From Betaproteobacteria bacterium (GTDB lineage Bacteria; Pseudomonadota; Gammaproteobacteria; Burkholderiales; JAHFRG01): a DNA stretch of 7,100 nucleotides. A program made the translations under genes and the position numbers. The first letter of the stretch is position 1; each line of letters begins with the position of its first letter. The notes under the pieces were generated by a model. The model did no database searches, was not told the DNA's origin, and saw nothing but the letters and a program-made list of their open reading frames with translations. Positions 1 through 6,353 of the stretch are shown one piece after another. The DNA lies in contig JAHFRG010000001.1 in NCBI GenBank assembly GCA_023258935.1, positions 1-7,100 on the forward strand, given 5' to 3'.

Positions 1-347
1 GTCTGCTGAGCCGCGCTGCGATTTATGTCGGTCCTGATACCGCTGTCACCCACATCGCCGCCGCGCTGGGCGTACCCACAGTCGCGCTTTACGGCCCTTC
101 CAATCCCGTGAAATGGGGACCCTGGCCCAAAAATCACAACGGAGAACATAACCCCTGGAAACGTCTCGGCAGCCAGCGCGCGGGCAACGTCATTTTGCTG
201 CAGGGCAAAGGCGCGTGCGTGCCGTGCCTGCTGGAGGGGTGCGACAGGCATATCGCGAGCTTCAGCGATTGCCTGCAGGAACTGAAATCGGAGAAGGTCA
301 TTTCTGCCATGCAAACGCTCTTGCAGCAGAACACCATTTCAGCCTGA
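1..347 (+). CDS. Glycosyltransferase family 9 (heptosyltransferase-type), C-terminal part, 5' truncated
   Basis: The reading frame is open from base 3 and ends at TGA 345-347, giving the last 114 residues; the rest of the gene lies left of the window. Seen: an early GPDTAVTHIAAALGVPTVAL segment followed by YGPSNPVKWGPW. This is the typical C-terminal nucleotide-sugar-binding region of GT9 enzymes, where the D and the T/H residues contact the donor. A cysteine-rich tail follows (ACVPC, then EGC, then SDCL), also common in this family. GT9 members such as WaaC, WaaF and WaaQ transfer heptose from ADP-heptose to the LPS inner core at the cytoplasmic face of the inner membrane. Which acceptor this one uses cannot be told from the tail alone. 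The stop lies 3 bases before the next start, so the two genes are very probably co-transcribed. The family call is firm; the exact enzyme is open. Confidence 0.88.
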   Translation, partial: LLSRAAIYVGPDTAVTHIAAALGVPTVALYGPSNPVKWGPWPKNHNGEHNPWKRLGSQRAGNVILLQGKGACVPCLLEGCDRHIASFSDCLQELKSEKVISAMQTLLQQNTISA

Positions 348-350
348 CAC

Positions 351-1205
351 ATGTCGAACTCGCGTTACCTCGAATCCTGCCCCATTGGCTGCACGGCAGC
401 CCTTGTCCCAAGTGACATTGTGCTCTCTGAAGGAGCCTTGCTGTATTGCCAGGAATGCGGACAATTGATTAGCCAGTGCGGCGTTGAAAGATATTGGCAA
501 TCGATGCAAGAATTCGATGATCCCCGCGGCACTTTGCCCACTGCGGATTCGGGCGAGCGGCGTTCACGGCAAAATCGCAAGCGGCTTGGCAAAATCTTGC
601 TGCTGCTGGAAAAACCGGCACAAGAAATCAGCCTGCTCGATGTCGGCTGTTCAAGCGGCGCCTTTCTCTCCACCGCCGCGGCGCTCGGTTTTCGTGCACA
701 AGGCGTTGAGCCGGCGGCAAAAGCGGCGCAAAGCGCGATTCAAACCGGGCTCAGGGTGCATATCGGCACTCTGCATGAGGCACGTTTTCCCGCACAACAC
801 TTTGATGCTGTGACGCTGTTTGAAGTCATCGAGCACATTAAAGACACCATTACGCTTCTCAATGAATGCCATCGCATCATGCGCCCGGGCGGAGTTCTGA
901 TGATAGGCACCGGTAACACTGACAGCTGGACAGCAGCATTCATGAAATCACGCTGGCGGTATTTTCAAATCAATCATCACGGCGGGCATGTGAGCTTTTT
1001 CAATCCGTACTCCTTGCGCCTGCTCGCAGCGCGTGCGGGCTTTACGCTTGAAGCCGTGGAAACCCGTAACGTGCATTTTTATGAGAAAGGCGACGTTGCG
1101 CCGGCCCTTTACCGTACCGCAAAAATCGTCACGGAATTGTTGAACTTCCCCGCGCAGCTGCTCGGCAAAGGCCAGGACATGCTTGCTGTTCTGCGCCCGG
1201 GTTGA
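351..1205 (+). CDS. Class I SAM-dependent methyltransferase with cysteine-pair N-terminus
   Basis: 284 residues. Seen: Cys10, Cys14, Cys33 and Cys36 in the first 40 residues, suggesting a small zinc-binding knuckle, although the first pair is C-x3-C rather than the usual C-x2-C. A Rossmann methyltransferase domain follows. Motif I is LLDVGCSSGAF at 95-105, the acidic residue after strand 2 is in GVEP (118-121), FDAVTLFEVIEHI is at 151-163, and a RPGG turn follows. This is the Methyltransf_23/11 pattern. Methyltransferases with an N-terminal zinc knuckle and a glycosyltransferase neighbour often act on sugars or lipids of surface polysaccharide. Here that role is inferred only from the adjacent GT9 gene, 3 bases upstream. 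The ATG at 351 is chosen because it follows the upstream stop directly and keeps all four cysteines; no strong Shine-Dalgarno is visible, so coupling is likely. The substrate is unknown. Confidence 0.88.
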   Translation: MSNSRYLESCPIGCTAALVPSDIVLSEGALLYCQECGQLISQCGVERYWQSMQEFDDPRGTLPTADSGERRSRQNRKRLGKILLLLEKPAQEISLLDVGCSSGAFLSTAAALGFRAQGVEPAAKAAQSAIQTGLRVHIGTLHEARFPAQHFDAVTLFEVIEHIKDTITLLNECHRIMRPGGVLMIGTGNTDSWTAAFMKSRWRYFQINHHGGHVSFFNPYSLRLLAARAGFTLEAVETRNVHFYEKGDVAPALYRTAKIVTELLNFPAQLLGKGQDMLAVLRPG

Positions 1206-1208
1206 AGT

Positions 1209-2066
1209 TCACTTTTCAACCACGTACAAGACCGAATTTTCAGCGATTCCGTGCTTCTTGAATTTCTCGATTCCAAAATGCTCGACCCCGTGCAAATAAA
1301 CGGTGAATCCGGCATGTTTCAGTCTTGGGACAAATCCATTTTCCCCTTCTCGCGAGTATTCCCTCACATGATCGTCCTGTCCAAAGTATTTCCAGCGCTG
1401 TTCAGGTGTGGTTATTGACGGATCCTCATGCGTGTCCTTCAAGCCGGTAATAATGGGGACCATAATGATCCCGAAACCTCCGGGCTTCAGTATCCGGTAA
1501 AGTTCGCGCATCGCTTTTTGATCATCGGGTATATGTTCGAGGATATGGGAACACAAAAAGAAATCCACCGATGCATCGGGATAGATTGTCATATCGGTGA
1601 TATCAACACGGTCGTCCGCTGTTTTTCGGTATAAGTCGGCGCTGCGATAGTTTAAAAAAGGGTATTTCCTCAGTTTGCATGAGAGCGGTAACGATGGAGC
1701 AAAATCAACAAATTTATAAACCTTGGACCTGTCCAAAGCTTCGAACCGCCGCTCCAGATAAACGGCATAAAGCCTGTCACGATCGGATGCATCGCATGAA
1801 GGGCAGGAATACGCAGCAATATTGAGGGTCTCAAAGGAACTCACCGGGTACACAAAACCATACTGCTTGAGCTTGCGCAAAAAAGACTTGAATATGGGCT
1901 TGAAGCATTTTAGCTCGGCATCGCAGACCGGGCAGCTATAGGCTGTGCCCCTATAAGCAGATAGTTTGAGCCTCCTCACCCAAGCCTTTTTGAAATCTTT
2001 GAGCTTGTAATCCCTGTAAGGATGAAGAGCTTGCTGCAATCCTTTAAAAAGCATGTCTCGCTTCAT
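1209..2066 (-). CDS. SAM-dependent methyltransferase (Methyltransf_11-like) with N-terminal zinc-ribbon cysteines
   Basis: 285 residues, minus strand. Seen: two CPxC pairs (Cys45/Cys48 and Cys88/Cys91, the second in CPSCDASDRDRL), which could form a zinc ribbon. A methyltransferase core follows. The region where motif I should be reads KFVDFAPS (118-125), lacking the usual glycine-rich GxGxG. The later motifs are textbook: VDITDMTIYPDASVDFF at 154-170, SHILEHIPDD at 173-182, and LYRILKPGG at 189-197. The fold is therefore clear, while SAM binding through motif I is atypical. The start is ATG 2064-2066, with a second in-frame ATG four codons later; neither has a strong Shine-Dalgarno. The gene follows msbA on the same strand after 48 bases, so it may be transcribed with it. 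Hand counts of six 60-base rows give roughly 48% GC, against about 58-60% in single rows of the flanking genes, which suggests a transferred gene. The substrate is unknown; envelope glycan modification is a guess from context. Confidence 0.85.
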   Translation of the reverse strand: MKRDMLFKGLQQALHPYRDYKLKDFKKAWVRRLKLSAYRGTAYSCPVCDAELKCFKPIFKSFLRKLKQYGFVYPVSSFETLNIAAYSCPSCDASDRDRLYAVYLERRFEALDRSKVYKFVDFAPSLPLSCKLRKYPFLNYRSADLYRKTADDRVDITDMTIYPDASVDFFLCSHILEHIPDDQKAMRELYRILKPGGFGIIMVPIITGLKDTHEDPSITTPEQRWKYFGQDDHVREYSREGENGFVPRLKHAGFTVYLHGVEHFGIEKFKKHGIAENSVLYVVEK

Positions 2067-2114
2067 TTTGATTGGTTCTAAAAATAGAAGAAACCCGCTT
2101 GATAACCGTCTTCT

Positions 2115-3875
2115 TCACGTTTCGTTTGCCGTTGCTCGGTTTTTGCCCGGTGCAAACTGGAAAGCATGGAGCCTGGCGTAAACGCCGTTTTTGGCGAGGA
2201 GCTCTTGGTGGTTGCCGATTTCTGCAATGCGGCCCTGGTCCAGCACCACGATGCGGTCGGCGCGCTCGATGGTTGAAAGGCGGTGCGCTATGACAAGGGT
2301 GGTGCGGCCCTGCATCAGTGTATCCAGCGCCGCCTGTACATGTCGTTCCGATTCAGTATCGAGAGCCGAAGTCGCTTCATCCAGAATTAACACCGGCGCG
2401 TTTTTAAGCATGGCGCGGGCAATAGCCAGCCTCTGGCGCTGGCCACCGGAGAGTTTGACTCCGTTTTCACCCACCAGAGTGTTGAGCCCCAGCGGCAGTT
2501 GACGGATGAATTCCATGGCATGCGCCGCTTCCCCCGCCGCGATGATTTCCGCTTCCGAGAATTTGCTCATTACACCGTAAGCAATATTCGCCCTCACGGT
2601 GTCATTGAACAGCACCACATCCTGGCTTACCAACGCAATGTTGGCGCGCAGGCTGGCAAGTCTGAGCTCTTCCAAATCATGGCCGTCAAGCAGAATCCTG
2701 CCGCGGGTAGGATGATAAAAGCGCGGCACCAAGTTTGCCAGTGTGGTCTTGCCGCTGCCTGAGGCACCCACCAAGGCGACGGTTTCGCCGGGGTGAATCG
2801 TCAGATTGATGTCCCTGAGAGCAAGACGCTCCGGGTCACCATAAGAAAAACTTAAACCTTCAAAGCGGATCTCGCCTTTGGCTCTCTGCAGCTCGACCTG
2901 TCCCTGGTCTTTTTCCGACTGCTGATCCAGCAATTCGAAAACCGACTCTGCAGCAGCGAGTCCCCGCTGCAGATATTCGTTGACCCCGGTCAGTCGTTTC
3001 AACGGCGCGGTAAGCATCAGCATGGCGGCGATGAAAGACACGAAGCCGCCCACCGTGGTCTGGCCGGTTGCGGATTGTGCGGTCACCAGATAAATAATTC
3101 CCGCCATCGCTATTGCTGCAAGCAATTGCACGATGGGCACATTGGCGGCGGCGGCGGAGACCTGCTTCATGGTGTAGCGGCGCACCCAGTTGTTGGTCTC
3201 GTGGAAGCGCTCCGCTTCGTAGTCCTGCCCCCCGAAGATTTTCACTACTTTCTGGCCCTCGATTGCCTCCTCGACCACCTGGTTGAGCTCACCCATCGCG
3301 CGCTGAGTCTCGCGGCTCATGTTCCTGAGCCGCAGGCTGACTACGCGCACGATGTAGACGATGGGCGGTGCGATAACCAGCCCGAGCAGCGTAAGTTCCC
3401 AGTTGAGATAAAACATCCAGCCGAGCAGGCCGATAATGGTGAGGCTGTCTTTGATTGCCACTGTGACCACACTGGTCGCCGCGGTGGTCACCTGAGTCAC
3501 ATCAAAAGTCAGCTTGGAAATCAGGGTGCCGGTAGGGTGATCGGCATAATAATAGTTCGGCAGACGCAAAAGTTTCCCGAACATCTCGTTGCGCAAATCC
3601 ATCACTACTTTGTTGCCTACCCAATTGCTGGTGTAACTGCCGGCAAAAGTAGCAACTCCGCGTACCACAAACAACAGGATGATCAACACTGGAACCAGCC
3701 TGATGAGGAACGGGTCGCGTTCCACAAATGTGCCGTCCAGCAGCGGCTTCATCAGCGCCGGCAACGCCGCTTCAGTCGCCGCCACCACAATCAACGTGAT
3801 TACTGAAACCGCAAATGCCTGCCAATACGGCGCGACATAGCGCAACAGGCGAAGGTATAACTGGGTGCTGGTCAT
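2115..3875 (-). CDS. msbA: Lipid A export ABC transporter (permease-ATPase) MsbA
   Basis: 586 residues from the chosen start, very close to E. coli MsbA (582). MsbA is a homodimeric inner-membrane flippase that moves lipid A-core to the periplasmic leaflet using ATP. Seen: an N-terminal transmembrane domain (about 15-310) with the MsbA-like stretch MKPLLDGTF, then one nucleotide-binding domain. Its Walker A is GASGSGKTT (370-378), the Q-loop Gln418, the signature LSGGQ (475-479), Walker B VLILDEA (495-501), the D-loop SALD, and the switch His531. All catalytic residues are present. The frame stays open for 30 more codons upstream to 3965, but that extension (including a Met at 3935) overlaps a terminator-like hairpin and does not resemble MsbA, whereas MTSTQLYLRLLRYV lines up with the family N-terminus. 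The start is therefore ATG 3873-3875. Neighbours are a B12 receptor upstream and a methyltransferase downstream; an LPS role fits the GT9 gene nearby. Confidence 0.94.
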   Translation of the reverse strand: MTSTQLYLRLLRYVAPYWQAFAVSVITLIVVAATEAALPALMKPLLDGTFVERDPFLIRLVPVLIILLFVVRGVATFAGSYTSNWVGNKVVMDLRNEMFGKLLRLPNYYYADHPTGTLISKLTFDVTQVTTAATSVVTVAIKDSLTIIGLLGWMFYLNWELTLLGLVIAPPIVYIVRVVSLRLRNMSRETQRAMGELNQVVEEAIEGQKVVKIFGGQDYEAERFHETNNWVRRYTMKQVSAAAANVPIVQLLAAIAMAGIIYLVTAQSATGQTTVGGFVSFIAAMLMLTAPLKRLTGVNEYLQRGLAAAESVFELLDQQSEKDQGQVELQRAKGEIRFEGLSFSYGDPERLALRDINLTIHPGETVALVGASGSGKTTLANLVPRFYHPTRGRILLDGHDLEELRLASLRANIALVSQDVVLFNDTVRANIAYGVMSKFSEAEIIAAGEAAHAMEFIRQLPLGLNTLVGENGVKLSGGQRQRLAIARAMLKNAPVLILDEATSALDTESERHVQAALDTLMQGRTTLVIAHRLSTIERADRIVVLDQGRIAEIGNHQELLAKNGVYARLHAFQFAPGKNRATANET

Positions 3876-3882
3876 GGCGCGA

Positions 3883-3891
3883 ACAATAGCA
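3883..3891 (-). promoter_or_regulatory. Possible extended -10 promoter of msbA
   Basis: On the minus strand TGCTATTGT fits an extended -10 element (TGn followed by TATTGT, four of six matches to TATAAT). It lies between the terminator-like hairpin and the msbA ATG. A -35 box at proper spacing is poor (T-rich only). A transcript would start near 3876, essentially at the start codon, leaving no leader. The position just downstream of a terminator is what makes this worth listing; the match itself is weak. Confidence 0.28.
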
Positions 3892-3899
3892 GAGTTTCG

Positions 3900-3941
3900 T
3901 TGAAAACAAAAAGCGGCAAGCTCACCTTTGGACATGCCGCT
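3900..3941 (-). terminator. Probable intrinsic terminator after the BtuB-like gene
   Basis: On the minus strand AGCGGCA (3941-3935) pairs perfectly with TGCCGCT (3918-3912) across a 16-base loop. The T-rich run TTTTGTTTTC follows at once. It lies 38 bases after the receptor stop codon, where a terminator would be expected, and in front of the chosen msbA start. The 7-bp stem with a long loop is modest, so termination may be partial. Confidence 0.6.
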
Positions 3942-3978
3942 CACCCGTTCCGGAACACCGGACAAGCTTACGCGGACT

Positions 3979-5802
3979 TTATGGTTGATTACTCTTCAGT
4001 TGCGGCTCGTACCTCAAGGCAAAAAATACATTGCTGCCCGGCGTATTGAAATTCTGTACGAGTTCGTAGTTCCGGTTGAAAACGTTGTTCCACCGCAGGT
4101 TGAACGACCACTCACGGGCGAAAGCATAGTTTGCCGTAAGATTGTAAAGTGCGTATCCAGGCAAGCGTGTGGTGGGGTCTTCATTTGCTGAATCGAAGCG
4201 CGCGCCGCTCGTTACAAGCTCCGCGCCAAGTTTCCACGGGCCCAGGTTTCTGTTAATAATAAAACTTCCGTAATGCTTGGCCCGACGCTGCAAGAGCTGG
4301 CCGGTTGACGAGTTAACCGGATTCTGCACGGTGAAATGCGCATTCGCCCAGAATCCGGCAAAACTTCCCTGATATGAAATGTCGCCACCGTTGATGCGCG
4401 CTTCGTTAACGTTCTGCGGCGTGAACGTATTGTCAAGCGCAATCAGGTCAGTGATGCGGTTGTCGAAATATATGAGGCTCAAATGATGTTCTCCCGCACT
4501 CACGACCACCCCTGTTTCATAGCTGCGCGAACGCTCGGGCTGCAGGTTCGGGTTGCTGAAGCCTGGGAAATAAAGGTCATTGAAGGTCGGCGCCTTGAAC
4601 GCCGTGCCGGCGCTCGCTCTGAGCCTAAGGTAAGGGTTCAAGCGATAGCCGTAGCCAACCGAGCCGGTGGTCTGGTTGCCGAACTGGCTGTTGTCGTCGT
4701 TGCGCACATTGAGCTGCATGCCGTGCGGCCCAAACTCCCCGACATAGCCGCCGAACAACGAGCGTATGTCGCGTTGAGTGGCATTATAAGGCGTGTCGCT
4801 CGCCAGCTTCTGGTCCAGAAATTCAAAGCCGGCTATCAGCGACCCGCCGCTCAACTTGAAATTGTTCTGCCAGGTTAATTGTGGCTGAGTGGTGCGGAAA
4901 AAACCCGGGAATGCGCCGCTTATCTCCGAATTGTCGCGGCTCAAACCGATTCTCAGCAGGCTTTCCCATTTTGCAGTGAGCTGGTTGCGAGTGTACAGGG
5001 AAAATGCGCTGAGAGTTTGCCGGTTGATATCATCGGTAGACGGGCCTGAGTCAAACCGCGTATTGCCGAAACTTTGAAATGCGGTCAGCCCGATTTCGTG
5101 GTCGGTTGTAAAATGCTGCGCGAGTTTCAGCGAATAATTCGTGTTGTGGTAGTCGTCCAGGTCAGGATTGTGCTGAAAGGCGGGTTGCTTCGTGGCGTCG
5201 AAACCATCGCTGATAAAATAGCCCGCGTTGAGGCTAAAGTCGGTGTCGTTGAACCTAGTGTTAATACCGCCGCTTACCGATCGCGTGTTAAAACTTCCGT
5301 AACCGGCTGATATGCTTGCGCCTGGAGCATACTTGGCGCTTTTGGTAAAAATCTGTATTACGCCGCCTATGGCCTCCGACCCATAAAGGCTGCTCAAAGG
5401 GCCGGGAACGATTTCGATGCGTTCGATCTGGTTGAGCGGTATATTCTCAAGTGCGGTGGCACCGGTTGTCGCCGAATTCACCCGCAACCCATCGATCAAG
5501 ATCAGGGTCTGATTGCTGTTGGCGCCGCGCATGAACACGCCGCTGGGCTGCCCAAAGCCGCCGGTGCTGGCGATTTCCAGGCCTGCACGCGATTGCAGCA
5601 CTTCAACCAATGTCTGCTGCCCGCTTTCGGCGATATCGTCAGCTGTGATCACTATCACCGGCTGCAGCGACTGTGAAGCTTCCTGTGGAATGCGCGCAGC
5701 GGTCACCACGACGTTTTCTGTTACAACCGAAAGCTCATCCTCCGCGTGAACGGTATTTCCCAAAATTAATACCATCAAACCAAGCTTGTTAAGATTTTTC
5801 AC
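3979..5802 (-). CDS. btuB: TonB-dependent outer-membrane vitamin B12 receptor, BtuB-like
   Basis: 607 residues from the chosen start, against 614 for E. coli BtuB. It is an outer-membrane beta-barrel that imports cobalamin using TonB energy. Seen: a signal peptide MKNLNKLGLMVLILGNTVHA with cleavage after VHA, and a TonB box ENVVVTAAR (29-37). A plug domain runs to about residue 155, with LIDGLRVN and GPLSSLYGSEAIGGVIQIF. The barrel includes RNDDNSQFG and GTAFKAPTFNDLYFPGFSNPN, closely matching BtuB segments (RSDDNSQFG; GTSYKAPNLGQLY). The protein ends RYEPQLKSNQP, several residues beyond the usual terminal aromatic. The frame is open to a TTG at 5847, but GTG 5800-5802 gives the clean signal peptide and is preferred; no strong Shine-Dalgarno is visible. 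A cobalamin riboswitch in the leader supports B12 or another corrinoid as substrate over a siderophore. Confidence 0.9.
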   Translation of the reverse strand: MKNLNKLGLMVLILGNTVHAEDELSVVTENVVVTAARIPQEASQSLQPVIVITADDIAESGQQTLVEVLQSRAGLEIASTGGFGQPSGVFMRGANSNQTLILIDGLRVNSATTGATALENIPLNQIERIEIVPGPLSSLYGSEAIGGVIQIFTKSAKYAPGASISAGYGSFNTRSVSGGINTRFNDTDFSLNAGYFISDGFDATKQPAFQHNPDLDDYHNTNYSLKLAQHFTTDHEIGLTAFQSFGNTRFDSGPSTDDINRQTLSAFSLYTRNQLTAKWESLLRIGLSRDNSEISGAFPGFFRTTQPQLTWQNNFKLSGGSLIAGFEFLDQKLASDTPYNATQRDIRSLFGGYVGEFGPHGMQLNVRNDDNSQFGNQTTGSVGYGYRLNPYLRLRASAGTAFKAPTFNDLYFPGFSNPNLQPERSRSYETGVVVSAGEHHLSLIYFDNRITDLIALDNTFTPQNVNEARINGGDISYQGSFAGFWANAHFTVQNPVNSSTGQLLQRRAKHYGSFIINRNLGPWKLGAELVTSGARFDSANEDPTTRLPGYALYNLTANYAFAREWSFNLRWNNVFNRNYELVQNFNTPGSNVFFALRYEPQLKSNQP

Positions 5803-5861
5803 GTGTAATTTCTGAACAGCAATGCATGCCCGCCGCAGGCGCACCAAGGAAATACACGGGG

Positions 5862-5898
5862 AAGAAAAACTAAAGTATCAGGATGGGACCCGGATACC
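5862..5898 (-). terminator. Candidate attenuator terminator in the btuB leader
   Basis: On the minus strand GGTATCCGG (5898-5890) can pair with CCTGATACT (5882-5874), with one G-U closing pair and one C/U mismatch, around a 7-base loop. TTAGTTTTTCTTC follows. Its 5' arm overlaps the sequence that can instead pair with the 3' end of the riboswitch aptamer, as expected for a B12-controlled terminator/antiterminator switch. The stem is imperfect and moderately stable, so the assignment is inferred. Confidence 0.42.
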
Positions 5899-5944
5899 GC
5901 CTCCCGCGGTACTTCCAAACCTTGTTTCCAGGCCGGTATCCGGG
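5889..5944 (-). repeat. 11-bp perfect inverted repeat: candidate antiterminator joining aptamer and expression platform
   Basis: On the minus strand CCCGGATACCG (5944-5934) is the exact reverse complement of CGGTATCCGGG (5899-5889), separated by 34 bases. The first arm contains the 3' strand of the riboswitch closing stem. Pairing here would break that stem and also capture the 5' arm of the terminator at 5862-5898. A third, smaller hairpin, TACCGC/GCGGTA (5911-5906 with 5900-5895, 5-base loop), competes for the same downstream arm. Confidence 0.7.
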
Positions 5945-6102
5945 CTCGCGAGATTTAGCGTATCGCCTTCCCATGAGTAACTCACAGTGGCTTGCTGATA
6001 CGCCAGCATCGCTTACCGTTGCGGGGGCAGCACAGGTATTGCAAAAAACGCGCACCTGTTTCCCGTTTAACCTGAGCTAAAGAAAGCAGCACAGGCACCT
6101 GC
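5931..6102 (-). promoter_or_regulatory. Cobalamin (B12) riboswitch aptamer
   Basis: A minus-strand RNA in the leader of the btuB-like gene, about 130 bases before its start codon. Seen in transcript order: AGGTGCC (6100-6094, 5' side of the closing stem); GGGAAACAGGTG (6064-6053); the highly conserved core GCTGCCCCCGCAACGGTAAGC (6031-6011); the B12 box from GCCACTG (5991-5985) to GGGAAGGC (5972-5965); then GAGCCCGGATACCGGCC ending near 5931. This is the canonical element order and sequence. In this class adenosylcobalamin or a related corrinoid binds the folded RNA and turns off the downstream uptake gene. The gene controlled here is the BtuB-like receptor. The outer limits are estimated from the closing-stem sequences. 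Confidence 0.95.
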
Positions 6103-6317
6103 AAACGAATTCCTACATCAAGTCGCAACTTGGCTTGAATAGCAGGCTAAGTCGTGTCTTGACTCATAGTTTACACAAGAACTGCTTGCGAATTGTAAGT
6201 AAATGCATGCTTACGTAATTCTCCACGCCCCTTAATGGCTACGGCAGAGTAAAAGAAAATATCTAAGGTTAGCCAAAGCACTGGTATCAAAATACATTCA
6301 AAAAATACCGTTAGCAG
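6103..6317. other. Non-coding divergent intergenic region
   Basis: This is the stretch between the B12 riboswitch (leftward) and the zapB-like/zapA promoter (rightward). I see no open frame with coding character. It must contain the promoter for the riboswitch transcript, but I cannot pick a convincing -35/-10 pair on the minus strand. The only clear structure is an imperfect dyad at 6190-6221. It is AT-richer than the genes, as usual for promoter regions. Confidence 0.6.
6190..6221. repeat. Imperfect dyad in the btuB/zapA intergenic region
   Basis: The left arm GAATTGTAAG (6190-6199) mirrors the right arm CTTAC-gt-AATTC (6210-6221), giving ten matched positions with a 2-base bulge on the right, around a 10-base centre containing ATGCAT. 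No T-run follows, so it is not a terminator. It could be an operator for a dimeric regulator, but this is a shape-only observation. Confidence 0.3.
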
Positions 6318-6347
6318 TTGACTCTTCAGGATTTTTCAACCTATAGT
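6318..6347 (+). promoter_or_regulatory. Sigma70-type promoter of the zapB-like/zapA pair
   Basis: TTGACT (6318-6323, five of six to TTGACA) and TATAGT (6342-6347, five of six to TATAAT) are separated by 18 bases. This is the best promoter match in the window. Transcription would start about 6353-6354, that is, at the ATG of the first gene, which has no Shine-Dalgarno. Confidence 0.65.
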
Positions 6348-6353
6348 GTATTT

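Noticed and set aside
1201..1220. GTTGAA/TTCAAC inverted repeat spanning the two convergent stop codons
   Set aside because: Six AT-rich base pairs with an 8-base loop and no T-run; weak as a bidirectional terminator and plausible by chance.
2067..2114. Possible terminator between msbA and the downstream methyltransferase (AGAAG/CTTCT followed by ATTTTTAG, minus strand)
   Set aside because: The stem is only 5 bp with a 19-base loop and no inner pairing, too weak to call. The two genes are more likely co-transcribed.
3075..3806. Long plus-strand open frame of 243 codons
   Set aside because: It lies entirely antisense to msbA, whose protein is intact and matches its family. The translation is His/Gln/Arg-rich without any recognisable motif.
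3876..3965. N-terminal extension of MsbA by 30 codons
   Set aside because: The extension overlaps a terminator-like hairpin and lacks similarity to MsbA N-termini. Starting at 3875 gives the family's normal length.
5870..6080. Short open frames on both strands across the btuB leader
   Set aside because: They coincide with the conserved cobalamin aptamer, whose RNA conservation explains the sequence. Their translations look arbitrary.
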